Positions 42,548 through 55,221 of a stretch of DNA of 64,000 bases are shown piece by piece. The DNA is taken from contig JALGAS010000004.1 in assembly GCA_023078685.1 (NCBI GenBank), positions 1,922,001 to 1,986,000 of the forward strand. The letters are read 5' to 3'. Both the position numbers and the translations under genes were made by a program. The notes under the pieces were generated by a model that made no database searches, was not told the origin of the DNA, and saw only the letters and a list, made by a program, of their open reading frames with translations. Origin of the DNA: Neopestalotiopsis rosae (lineage: Eukaryota; Ascomycota; Sordariomycetes; Amphisphaeriales; Sporocadaceae). Position 1 is the first letter of the stretch, and each line of letters opens with the position of its first letter.

Positions 42548-45500
42548 CTTGGGCGATGGTTTTGCACCGTTGTATACTATCGTGTCGAGTGTCTAGTGTC
42601 TTGTGCGTTGAAATCCGGGGAAGATGGAGGCAACAACTCGCACAAACAACAACCACTGAGCCCTATCGACTGGATCAAGGGTGGCAGCCAAGAATCCCCA
42701 AGAACTAAATAGCCCAGCCAAGAGAGCCAGGACTATAGAGCGGCAACGGGTATAAAAGAAAAGCCGTCCACAGTGGGAGTCGCAATCGACGTATCCCCGG
42801 ACGACTCGTATTAGTACTGTGTAGTGTCGATAATAAAGGCGAGAGCAAACGCCGTTGTGACCGAATTACCTAGTGGCAGTGTACGTGTTTCCCCCTGGCT
42901 GGCATATCCATCTAACCCCAAACCTGGCACACATGAGAAGTACGGATACAGCAGACAGACTGTGACGGAATTTTACTTCTAGGGTGTTTGGCCCCACGGT
43001 TTCCGGTGATGGTGGCCCATGGGGCAAGTTATAAGCGCTGTTTCCCGCATTCCCCCCACAAACCTTGATTCATGGAATCTGGCGTAGTATGGCCTGGATG
43101 GGGCACATCTCGACTTGATGCGTTTCTCATGACCGGTCAGTGGTCCCCTTTAACGAAACCCTGCGCGCGGCAGTCTGCAACGAAGATCTGCGAGTGCAAC
43201 AATATCTCGGATGTTAACATTAAACATGCCAAGGGTCCACGTGTGTACGTGACTATTCCCGAGGTATGCCAAGAGCATATTGCCTTAATCATTCAGTTTA
43301 CACATGTCATCGTCGGTAGTCGAGAAGAACAACCATAGTAGCAAGGAGATTGAGTGACTACTGCCCAAGCACTCGAGTGGCGTATCGGCCTGGGATTCCT
43401 CCGATTCAAACCAATAGACTCACGTGTGTTCGATCTAGGATTCATGGACACTGTAATCCATAGCAAGAGCTGCTCGTATCTGGTAGACATTTTGCGGAAT
43501 CACTCATTGGCTGTAGGGAAAGACGCTCCAGTACGCTCTGACTGCTGTAAGATTTACGTCTTCTTAAATGTCTTCTGCCTCAAACCCTTGTTCCTTCTCC
43601 AATGTTTCCCCCGCCTTGGCAACCCCGGTGCCTTGCACGGAGCTAATAATTTAGCTCGCAAGCCGAAGCCCATAGGTCCACGCGTCCATCCAGGCCTCGC
43701 TCAACTGCCTCCCATGACGAAGCAATTTCCAAGCTGGCGTCGAGTATATACATACCTAAACGTAAGGGCCTAATGCTTCTCATGCAAAATCATGCCCCTC
43801 TTAATCATTTTGCCATTGACAAATTGTTGTTGTTGCGCCAGCTTTCACCATATTCCTCTTTGTTATCTTTAGCATCACTCTTACAAGGCTTCTCTTGTGG
43901 CGCTATACCCTTGCTCAGCCAGTGCATCATACACTGCTGGCAGGGAATGCAAGCCTCCCAACAACTACAGTGATCACAGGCAATGGAGCATCTGGTGGAG
44001 GCTAAACAGACCTTTTCCTGAAAACAGAACCCGTCTTCTCTTGTGCCATCATCGTCACTCTCACATTATGTGAAACGCCGTCATTGTCGCTATGGGCGCC
44101 CTTATCGCTGATCAATGGGACCCGGGCTTCTTGGCCCGGAGGTGGCGGCGGTTTCTCGGCGGCTTCCTCACTAGGTCGCCGGCATTTGGCAACTGCTGCT
44201 AGCACTATTTCGCAACCCATATCTACTGCAACAAACTTCTGCAGGAGCCCATATCTTCAACTGCAACCAAACCATTTGTGACGACTTGATTTGTGTTTGG
44301 CACGACCTCCGCCGACTCTGGTTATCTCGCCATGCAGGATTTCGTCTATCCTGTCATGCAAGGCTCCATCGATACCGGAAATTCCGGTTATTCAAAGATC
44401 CGCCCTGTGGACATCGATGTCAGGTAATCACGGATTTTTTATATTACAGACGAAATCGATAACGGGAATCGTCCGTGGCCAACTTCCACAGTATCTCTGC
44501 AACTCGTGTTTACGGGGCGAAAACGATAAAGGGCTCGCAGATGGTTGGACGATGATGAGTTCTTCAGTGTTCTTGAGCAGTGTCCCGAGCAGGTTCTCGA
44601 ATCCCAACCATCCACAAATTTCTCAACAATTCTTGGGCTTTGAAGGGCGAGAACACGTCTTATCCTGCAAATTGCATCCTCTGTGGAAATGACCCACCAC
44701 TATACTCGATTGAGACGTGACGAGCCACTGGAATGATATGGGCATTGTGAGTCAAATTCGAAAGTTTCTCATGTTCATTGGAAAATGACAACACCGCGTA
44801 CTACAAAATGGACGGGTTGCAACCTTTCAACGTAGTCCAAATCCCATCCACGACTTCGAGACTTCTACCGCAAGCTCGGAAGGCCTTGCTTAATATGACT
44901 TCATTCAGATTGGTTCTTAATTCTGAACATCAAACACTGGGCGTTCTGAGTCAGCAGACCGCAGCTCCTCTCTGTAGCCCTCAGAAGCGATCCCTCTGAA
45001 GAAGAACGTTGAACGCTTCCATTCGTCCCTTTCGGTCGCTTTGCTGAGCTTGGGAAGGGAGTGTCACGAAGAAGGTGTAGTCTGACGGAGTAACGTAGAA
45101 TGCCAACGTGGTAGCATCTCGTGCGCAGCACCGGTTCGCATCGACGGATTGATCTTTGGTATCAGATAGAGCACGGCCATCTCGGCGAATATGTGAGAAC
45201 CCAAGATCATGAGGACTCTTGCGTCAGTACTTCTACTAGGCTTTGGGCTGTGAGGTAGGGGTCAATCTCTCATTCGTTTCTTTGCTAAATTTAACATCGT
45301 AAACCCACGGCTGGAAGAATTTGCAAGCGCAGACTGGTATTCTACAGTGGCTAAATACAACGCCCCAAGCTATGTGCTTATTGTACGCGGTATGACCCCA
45401 TGAACTTGATACTTGGGAAATCATTGCGGTCTCTGGCCACGTTGAGCCTCTAAAGTATATTCCTAAAGAAGTTGGTATGATATTTCAAAGAAGCGTCGCA

Positions 45501-47271
45501 CTGCTTTGGGTTAGGTAGAAGGCCCCAATAGCGATTGGAAATTAAGGGTGAGAGCAGCTCACGAAGCTTTCAACTTGCCCTGTATCCAATAGACAAAAAA
45601 GTATGCTTCAGTTATGGCAGTCGATATACTGAGAGTCGCAATTTCTCTCGCGTTCTGCTATGACGATATGACTTATCATAATAGCTACAGAATCAAGACG
45701 GTAGATGCCACATTCGCGTCCCCTGAGCTTTATTTGTATTTGTTGGCTTTCCAATTAAACAATCCACCATTGATATGCCACTTATACAATAACATTGCGT
45801 TACCAATATGTTTGTGGTTTCGAGGTCCATCTGAACCATACCTCAGCCGTATATTAATTCTCTTCCGCACCCAATAAATGCAATTTCTTTCTCAATCTGA
45901 CTATGCACAAACCAAGACAGGTCGTTGCTTATTAGGTCCGTCCCTAAGGACACTTGGGTCAAACGCAGGTCTATGCTCCTAATCTCAGATTGCGATACTT
46001 GGCTCGGATCTATCTTCACGTGCTTCCACGTATTCCTCGTGCATACTCATCTATTATTGCAGCAGCTGCTAGATACATTTGATTATTCAACTGATAAACT
46101 CATTCACTCTTGATCACGTTCTATCGCGACAACGTATAGATCGTGAGGCACGAGTCATTATAGATATCTACAGCATTCGCTTGATGCAGATATCCTCTTT
46201 TTGTTTTCTTTATTCGGAACAATGGTCTAGGTGATATTGCCCATATCCATCTCATATCTTTCGTGCGGGTGGTTTAATGTTTCCGAATCAAGATGGTGTA
46301 GACTTGCATGAAAATCTCGTCACACTTTTCCGTACTGAACAGGTGGTAACCATGTAGCATCTTCTTCGTGAATAGCCGCATCGCGGTCATTTTACAGGCG
46401 CGAGAAGTAGAATCTAGGTGCTCCTCCACCTAGTACGGCGCAATAAGGATAAGCTAGTTGTACAGTTGGAAACAAACCAGCGGCAGTAGAATCTATCATT
46501 TCTTTCCAATGTCGCGCGAAATATTTTCTGGCTGAAGCAGTGTGAAGTAGCTGGTCCCGCACGTTCAGAGTCGCTGATTTTTGGCTGGAATTTGTTCAGC
46601 TAGAAATATCCTGCTTCAAAATCCCATTCGCTTGCTCTCTGGCAGAATTCGGATTTTGCCTGTGCCGGGCGATGACCAAACAAATTTGGACGCCTAATGT
46701 GGATGCATCTGTTCACGCAGCAGAGCACGAATCTCGAAAATGGTAAAAAAGCAAAGACGTAGATCATCGTAATCAATAGATCATGCATATATTTATTTTC
46801 TTTCTTTCAATTCGCCCATATGCCCATTCGTGGGCATGTTTTCTGCACCTGAATGATAGATTTGCAGGATCACTAGCCAGCTAACGTGTCAGGGTGGAAT
46901 ACAGATGCTAATCACTGCTCGATATGGATAACGGTGGTTCGCATCTCAGATTCAGCTGTCAAGGGTGCCCGCAGCAGATGCACTGGCTTCAACAAGAGCG
47001 TCTCTACGGAACCATTCGTATAAAGCAGGAAGCAAATGCTTAGAGTTGTAGGCGACATCGCTCAAAGTTTGCGGAACGAAGCCTACACTATCCCATCAGC
47101 AAGACCACGAACAGCGCCGACAGAAGCACAATACATCATCGAATAATTCATTACCATTCAAGAAAATGCAACACATCGATGTTCCAGGTATATCTCACAG
47201 CGTTATAGAGCGGATGATTAAACAGCTAATCGCGCTCAGATCATGATACATATTGGGCGGATAACGAAAAG
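42548..47271. other. 4.7 kb stretch without a supported gene
   Basis: The first few hundred bases are the MFS promoter. The rest has only short open frames. A plus-strand block around 44320-44700 shows fragments with coding-like composition (SGYSKIRPVDIDV, then ITDEIDNGNRPWP after a frame change), so a decayed gene is possible, but I recognise no family. No terminal repeats, transposase or reverse-transcriptase motifs and no tRNA signature were seen. Confidence 0.4.
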
Positions 47272-48929
47272 ATGCGACGAAAAACAAAGGAGTATCAGGA
47301 ATGGGCATTAGCCATCCTCAACAATAAAGATAGCAGGCCCTTTAATTCAATTGTTAGACATCCTTGGATGCAGGAAGGCTTTAATATTGCCTCGAACATC
47401 AACATTTTCCAGCTTCAGGGGGATCATACGAGCGAGTGCGGCCAATACGCTGACGTAAGAGATCTACTTTTACATTGGGAAGGAACCCCAAAACATGGCT
47501 CATCTCAATCAATCAATCGACGAGTAATTCTCGTTAAGGATATGCACCCTAGAATTATCGAACTTTTAGGGGTTCTCTTGGACATCCCTCCTCACTTTTT
47601 CCTAGCACACTGCGATCAATTTTCCGAACTTCAGGTTATCGATGCTGCCTATGCGAAGCAAGACAGCTCGACCTATTGGAAAGTCCCGGTACCTCGCCAA
47701 CGCGCAATTCCAGAATGCGTGAAACCTGGGCAATACTTGGTTGAGGCGGGAAATTGTTACCGACAGGAAGCTGAAATCCGAGAAGGAAGTAAAACTGTCT
47801 CGCTTCACAGCCTGGTATCATGTTGGAGCAGGAGTTACGCCCCCGATTCATGGACTAGTAAGTACAAGATGTACACATTAATGATCAAGTTTCTGCTGAT
47901 CATTCTATACTCTAGCTGTTCTGTTACTGGATCCCTTCGAGACATATCTTCGCCCAAAGGGTGCCGACTCGGGCTTACCGCCTCGTCATGATCTAGGTCT
48001 AGTGAAATTCAACAGAGACCTCGTATACGAAGTCTTTCAGACCGGCAAAAAAGCTGAGAACATGGAATTAAGTCAGCCAGTTCGGCGCGATACCTTTAAT
48101 GCCGCTGTTGCAGCTCATCATCGAGAGTCTTTAAACGGAACAGAAGATCCCTTCTCAGGCACATTATTCGTGCGTAACTTGATTCGTTCAGCTTGGGAAG
48201 AGAGGGTCCTTCGCGAAGCAGTAGAAATCAATGACCTGCTTATCAGTGACAGAGAAGAATACGAACAGCGACAAGCCAGCGCCTTCAGTGTGAGCTCGTC
48301 AGACGGGTCGTCTGATTGGACCGAGGCCAGTCGTTCATACCAATCTCTGATGTCCACGCGTCAAGACATCCAAAAGTACCAGATCATGGTTGATTCTATC
48401 ATGTGGAAATTCCGATGCAAGGGTATGTATGATCTCCTACAAAAACGAGCGCAGCTGACAGGCGGTAGGCAACATTGCCTTTAACGACTCGCAAGACTCT
48501 GCTCTCGCAGGAGAACGACAATCATGGATGACAATCTCCGATACTCTGAGCAAGTTGGAGTCAACCATAGCTAACCACATGGAGATGTGGTCTCAGCGTG
48601 CAGCTCTGGAACAAGCAGCAGCAGCCCATAGGTCAGCGCGAACTTCGGGGCAACTCACCAAGATTGCCACGATAATTGTTCCATGTACCTTCGTTGCATC
48701 CATATTCTCGATGGGCGGAAGTTTCGCCGCAGGGGAGCATCTCTTTTTTGTCTACTGGATGATTTCGATACCTGTCACAGTTGCACTCCTGGGCTGGATC
48801 CTCCACCATGACATTCGAAAGATGTACAGGCAGTGCAAATCGTCGAGCAAGTTCAAGAAGATTCCCTTTTGGAGCGGCAGAAAAGAGCACGAAGACACGG
48901 AAATGGGGAGTAAGGAACAACTTGCTTGA
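47272..48929 (+). CDS. CorA-like two-TM membrane protein, second paralogue
   Basis: Three exons, 47272-47857, 47916-48422 and 48511-48929 (58 and 88 nt introns), give 503 residues. The joins give DSWTTVLLLDPFETYL and RCKGERQSWM. Architecture is as in the gene at 10375-11917: a long soluble part with IPPHFFLAHCDQF, helical coils (LSKLESTIANHMEMWSQRAALEQ) and two C-terminal membrane segments, IATIIVPCTFVASIFSM and FFVYWMISIPVTVALLGWIL. The selectivity loop reads FSMGGSF, so both Gly1 and Asn3 of the CorA Gly-Met-Asn signature are replaced. The C-terminus is basic. Ion transport is therefore doubtful; it may be a divergent or regulatory member. It stands alone between two gene-poor stretches. 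Confidence 0.85.
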
Positions 48930-51900
48930 GGGAACAGCGCCTTGATCTTTATTACAGGCAACTTTTTAGGCGCAGTGGCAAGAATTCGAAACGAGTCAAA
49001 ACCACGTTTTTGAATTTGGTAAAGACAAAGTATAGTTAGGTAGAACAGTATTCGACTTACTAATGATTGGTTTCTTTGGAAAATAGATAGGCATGAAATC
49101 AATAATGCCAAAATAAACTATTATAGGTGACTAATTTGGCAGCCACAGGACGGGCGTTAAAGGAAATCTGTTATGCCAAGAGCGCATATGTTCTTTATAT
49201 GCTTGATCATATCTAATAAAGCAGAACTCTACGCGTGACGGCGTGATAAATTTCAGATAAAATTCTTTTTGAATCAAACTAGGGAGGGTTTTTCTTTCAA
49301 AAAAAGTTAATTTTCCAGTTGTAAAAAGAAAAAGATATATAAAGAGTTCAATCCGATATCTTTTAAAAAGGCATACTCCTCAGTAGTGTCGATTGGCCAC
49401 CACAACGTCACGGCATCCAGCATTTGGACCAGCCGCATCAGTCGCTTTCCCGAAGGAAGCTTTCTCTTCTTGGATCCGTCCAAGGAACTGAACATCATCT
49501 TCATATCCGAAAGGGAGCTGATGGGATGCCCGTTCAGTAGGCTCAGGTTAAAATATGCGAGCCGCGCCCAGACTTCTGCTTGGCTCCATTTTCGAGAGGT
49601 CAGCGACCTGAGCATGGGCAAGCAGCCTTGCATCGTCGGTTGCGAGCCGTGTTGTTCGGATAATCATTTTGCATCTGACGTGTCCAGGCAAGAGCTCAAG
49701 TCTTTCTTACAAGCCAACCGCAGAATGTTACGAGGTAAGCACTTGCAAGGGCATAGCTGGCACGCTCGTGCAGCATTGAGGCGTCTCGATTCGGCCCTGT
49801 TAGATACCATTTCAAACCAATAGCGAACCTTGATTTTCGACTTCATGCTTCTTCCCTCCCCTTATCAGCTTCACCCCTATGTTGTTCCTGCGCATCCGGA
49901 TACGCTTTGTTCATTTGGCGGCTCAACACCTTTACAACGGCCTTTGCCGGAGTCTGCGTGTGGCCTCGGATCTTGTGGATATAAAAGCCGTTCAAAAAGG
50001 GGGGAACAGATCGAGATGTCGCAGGCACCATCGACAATTGACTCCATCGTCGCCGGTCAAATGCCCCTGACTACTATCGGCCCTCTCACGGCACGGTGTA
50101 TCTGAGCAAGGTGGGACCCATTCACCACGATCCTTGTCGTGGGCATAATTCTTGTACAATTACCTCCCTTCTCTTGATCATGCTTGGATGCTCAAATCTA
50201 TTTGCGCTGCTGTTGCCTTTTGCTTCACGGAATACTCACTTTTGACTGCGGCCAACACTTGCAGAAAGGTTGCGGAAAACAAGGCGATCTCAACCTCACC
50301 GTCCTCTAAACATCTCCAACTCTTTCAGGCTGATAGACGCGGGGCCCCGCAAGTTGGTGGTTGGAACTACAGTACTAGTTCTTGGAATTTTAGTCAAGAA
50401 AACGGAGAGTAGTCGTAAGCTTATGGCGATGGGGCTGGATTGGGCTCGACAAAGAGGGCCACTGACTAGAGCAGTAGCTCGCTCGAGAAAGTTGGTGTTC
50501 TGGATAGGCCTTCTGGCCTCGAGGGCACTGTCCACTCGCGAGAGTTCCACATGATATATGGTCGAGATGCCCTCAAGAACTACTTGATGATGTCACGACT
50601 TTGAGTATAGACATGAAAAACGCTTCACTTCGCGATTTGCCGCTCCACTTGGGCAGCCACGTTTGTTTTTATTATCGCTCGCATAAACTTTATAGCCAGC
50701 CGTTCTAGACATGGTATCGCGACCGTCTGACCTGGTTGTTGTGAAAACGCCAAGAATTCGCGTCAGGCACCAGTTGTGAATCTGGTTTGGGATCTTTGGT
50801 ATGTATACGCATAATTGTCAGGAACCTGGGACTCGGCAAATCAACAAGCACCACAAGGCAAAAAACTGGCGACCAGAGTAATAAGCGGTCACCATTGGCC
50901 ATCTGTTTGCATTATCTAGTAGACACCTGGCACCCGGGCCCTTGATTAGCTTCGGCCTTTCTCTCGTACCTTAGGGCGACTGCATAGCATAACATGCGTG
51001 GGTTATCGTACCAACAAAAAGAGGGCTGGGATTTTTTCATTAGATTCGACCACGTCGAGAAGTGAAAGAGAAAGAGAGAGAAAAAAAAAAAAAAGCCCTC
51101 TTTCCCACTCCACCCCAATGCAGGTGGTGCTCGGCGAGATCGGTGAAAGCTACGGCGAGATTCCCACCAACTAACGCATTGGACCTAGATTCCTAAACTC
51201 AGAGTGTACTGGCGGACTCGAGGCCGGCGGTGTAGATTTCCTCGCCCAAGCGGCCTGGCGGAAAGAAAATGGCCTTGCTCGGGTGGCCCCGTCGGATGAA
51301 CTTCTTCTGGAAAAATCTAGCGTAGTGCTTTTGAGAAATCCCGAGTCATGTTGTTGGAACTTGGGCCGCTATTTCATGCGCTAGAACCAAGAATCTACGC
51401 AACGGATGTTTCTGTGTGTTTTGCAACATTGCTCGACGATCTAATTGTTGAGGTGGTATGCCGTAGAGGTATGCAGGCACATGTGAAAAGATCAATCAGG
51501 GCACCTGCTCAGGAACAGCCAACCGGAAGACTTTGGGGGAATCCAGTGACAGGGATCTGACGCAGGGTTTTCGGCTTGTGCAGCTCGCCATATAGACACA
51601 GCCATGTGGCGCCTTTCACGATAGCATTTTGTGTGTGTATTTATCAGTTGGTCCAGCGTTCACCAAGAACGGCGCCAGCTGCAGAAGGTTTTGCCAGTCC
51701 AGAGCTTCCTCTGTTGTTATGGAGTGGACTACTCCTCTGATTGACACTAGGTTCTGCAACACGCAAGTTATCGGGCTCTGCGGAAACGTGAGTCAGGCGG
51801 TTGGCACTTCCATAAACGGGCGAAGAGCGCCGGTTTGGAAAAGTTTCAAGTCTACCACGGAATTTCCTACGTGGCCCTCTTAGGCTGAGCGAGGTAATGC

Positions 51901-54900
51901 CGAGACTGAAGATGAACTCGGCCCTTATTGTGAGTCTAGAGTTTGTTTGATAAGAATGTCTCCTACGAGCATTTGCGTTTCGTTATCTCAGCCCTGTTGT
52001 AGTGTGTGCTCCAGCTGAGGTACTCAATGCGATGATGGGCGGATACCACTTGGTGGCTTTCTCAGCAAATAAACATGTGAAGGGAATTACTGCTATGCCA
52101 CCCAGTCAGTAAATAGGCACCTGACTACTTGCCTGGTGCAGATTTGCAGTATAACTAGACCGAATTTCACGGATGGTGATAATCCTCAGATCAGCATGGG
52201 GATTTGGGGCTGATCTCCGTGTAACGGAGCGCAGGTTTTGAAAAGACCCTGTAGATCTGCAACTTGCCACTTCCCGCGCGCTGCAGCAGTCAGAGAGTAT
52301 CTGGCCCAACCAGTACTTGGGGACTTTCGGGCGCATAGTAGCGCTTCACGATAGTTCACATGATAGCTCATAGAGAGGGGCTCTTCCTTTGATTGTGGTT
52401 AGGCAGACTGGATACTATGGTCATGAGAGCATCTTGCTACCATGTCGGTTTACGGGTCTGCAGAGGCGCTGTGTCTTGCCTTTTCCGCCAATCCGTTCAG
52501 TGGACGGACGTTCATTTTGCCGGCCATAATACTCCGTACACAGTAGACGAGAATACTTGCAGGCAGGATTCAATATCCAACCGAGCCAACGTGGACGAAT
52601 CCGTCTTTGTGAAGGTCGCTCAATTAGGGTGAGATGGGCTTGATGGGGTTCACAGTAAGCAGAGCCATTCTTGCCATTCGCCAGGTCATCCGGGGTCCGG
52701 GTTTGGGGTCTCTTGGGTCTTCCCAAATCTGACGGGAGCCATGGTTCGCCTGGGAGCAGTCCTTGTTCGCGTAACTTGGGAAGTGTCAGAAAGGGAAATG
52801 GGCAAACGGCAATGGGCCAGTGAGATGCTATTTCGGCTTCGAGGGCCGGCAGACCACAGGCAATTGGAAACCTAAAAGAAAAGGGGCCGCTGGGGGAGAA
52901 ACAGTCGCAGAGTCTATTGGGACGCCTATGATTGGGCTGACTTTAGGAGATATTCCCCTGTCATTGTCGCGTGTCCGTAAATCCGCCCTCACAAGCCTCA
53001 GCTCTCCCGCGGCCCGTCCCCTTGTCCCCCAGTATTTCCCTTCTGGAGGTAACATCCTGGAGGTCCTACCCTAGAGGTCGAATACAGTAGGTATGCTGGG
53101 TTGACATGGTTGACTGCCTCGTATGTATGTAGCGCTGAGAGGCGTGCCACGTTGACAGCACTTGCTGGTCTATTCGGACACTGACGGGTAAGCACTGAGC
53201 GCTACGCTGCCAGTCATTTAAAATAACGGCGCCTGTACCTGCTTCGTACTCTCGGAATATTGGGAGCAGCAAACCCTTTTCAGAACAGAAATTGTTCAGA
53301 CCGCCACAGTTGCCTCCTACCTAGGACGATCATATCGCCTGCAAATGGTCGAATGCTTGTCTTTGGTGGTCAGAGAGAAACGCAAAAGGAGTACTTCGTA
53401 CACAGGTGAGGGAGCACCACCCAATCTTCGTTGCAGTTGCCAGCTGATGGGTTCAGCTCTCTACAAGTCAATATGTTTAAAAATGGAATTGCTAGATGTT
53501 TGGGCAGCGTGTTAAAACGTGAGCCGGCCCTCCATCAATGACCGATCAGGCAGTCAGCTGAAGGGGTGGTGGTTTGTCTCGCTCATTGGCGTCCTACTCT
53601 GTACTAGGTATCCTACGATGTGTTCTCCAACTTCCCCCAAAAAAAACCTCTTCTGTAGGGTTCAAGTCGAGCAGGGGTGCCAGAAAAAAACGCTGCTGGG
53701 CAGCTGGTCTGGTAACTTCCGCAGGTAGTCCGCGATTTCCCCCTCCCTCCCTGGCTCGGTACCTCGGGCACGGAATGGCAGGCACATGGCGCATCGGCTA
53801 CTTGTCAGGTACCAAGCGTCAAAGGCCCTCGTTGCGAGGCTCATCGAGTGTCGCTCAGGTACGCAGTACTAGGTCCTGAATCAAGCGGTACACATGCAGC
53901 TCCCAAGGTACCAGCTTGTCTGGCGAATGCAAGTGCCTAAATTCAATCATGGATGGACCCTTTTCTTGGTGTCTGTCTGGTTCTCTCACGTCAAATCCAC
54001 TTGACTTCCTGCGCGTCTGGGTTCCAAGCACCACAAGTGCCAGGCCCAAGTCCCAGGTTTTCTCTAGTATTCTGTCAATAGGGCCGCGTGCACTGCACCA
54101 TTGATGCCCCGACGACTCCAACAAGAAGTGCCAAATGATCTATTGCATGCCCCTCCCCAGTTTTCCTTGTCCCATTTTCCCCAACTCCCACGATCATATT
54201 CACCATCTGCCCATCCGACTTTTCCCTTCACCGTCAGTCATTATTCTTTTCTTCTGGGTCCATATAGCTTCCGGTATACTCTTGAGAACTGTGCGCCCTC
54301 TGGTCCAAACTTGTGTCTCCTCTCTCCTCCTGTTTGTCGTATAACTTGTAGTAGTCAGGCACATGCAAAAAACCACATGCAACCAGGTTTAACAAGTGGG
54401 TCCGGCCTAACAATTACACGCACCTTGAAATTCAGCGCATACATACATACATCACATACTGCCAGCCTACATACCCATCCAACGTACATATCCTTATTAC
54501 ATCGCCTATCTACTGTATATCTCGACGACTTGGACACAGAATTCCACCTACTTGCTGTCTAATCAACCTCGGTGGCAGCAGCAACGGCATCATCATTATA
54601 CCCGTGTCGCGACTGCTTTGAGTTGAGACAAGAATCTTATTGAGCGCCCAATGCTCAAGCCGCGGATGGGCTGGGATTGACTTCAAGAGCCAGTCCGCCA
54701 TCTCTGGGGTCGCTCGAACCGTTACGACTTGAACTACGATACATCGTCACAAAGCCGTCTCTCTATTCAAACTACAAGACGACTTGTATAAAAAATATTC
54801 CTCTGAATTGTTTGGAGTATTTGATCGATACCTACCTACTCAGGCAGCCCTGTGATTCGACGCAGACTGAGTCATTCCAGACACCAAAGACTCTTCCCAG

Positions 54901-55221
54901 CGCCACTTGCACCCCTTTGCGTGAGTAGTTTGCCTATCCGCGCCCGCACGCATCCTTTCTCTGGTCAGTCCAGTTGGACCTTGGCGAGATCGTTGGACGG
55001 GTAGACCTCCGGAGCATCAAAATCTGACAGTCTCCAAGGCCACTATATTTGCGAGACGCCTTGGGAGTTTTGCAAGCAATTGGTGCCTCGACCGCAGCGC
55101 ACCGGCAAAACTATAATAGCAGCTGCTCCATTTTTCCCTTCTGGTGCAACACCTCGGCGCAGACGCCTCGAAGCTTCCCTTGAACCCAAGGGATACGTAG
55201 CTCAACGTTGCCGTTGCCTCA
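48930..55221. other. 6.3 kb stretch without a supported gene; long leader of the next gene
   Basis: Open frames here are short and unrecognised. The best candidate is a minus-strand block 49633-49307 (108 codons, EVWARLAYFNLSLLNG) preceded at 49846-49664 by a Cys-rich block (ARACQLCPCKCLP). Together they might be a decayed zinc-cluster regulator, but the cysteine spacing does not fit. A purine tract sits at 51060-51094 and CATA repeats at 54441-54456. From about 54120 the plus strand is strongly pyrimidine-rich, suggesting a long 5' leader or promoter of the gene at 55222, with several small upstream ORFs. Confidence 0.4.
51060..51094. repeat. Purine-only tract (GA/A-rich)
   Basis: About 35 bases made almost only of A and G, ending in a run of 14 A. 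Simple sequence; it may exclude nucleosomes upstream of the 55222 gene. Confidence 0.7.

Noticed and set aside
49307..49846. Decayed zinc-cluster regulator on the minus strand
   Set aside because: Cysteine spacing (C-x2-C-x-C) does not match Zn2Cys6, and the two blocks could not be joined convincingly; kept only as a remark.
54101..54562. 153-codon pyrimidine-rich open frame
   Set aside because: Its Pro/Ser/His/Leu composition comes from a C/T-rich leader. No domain, and it sits directly upstream of the gene at 55222.
42548..55221. Transposon or retroelement in the gene-poor blocks
   Set aside because: No terminal inverted or long direct repeats, no DDE, reverse-transcriptase or integrase motifs were found by eye.
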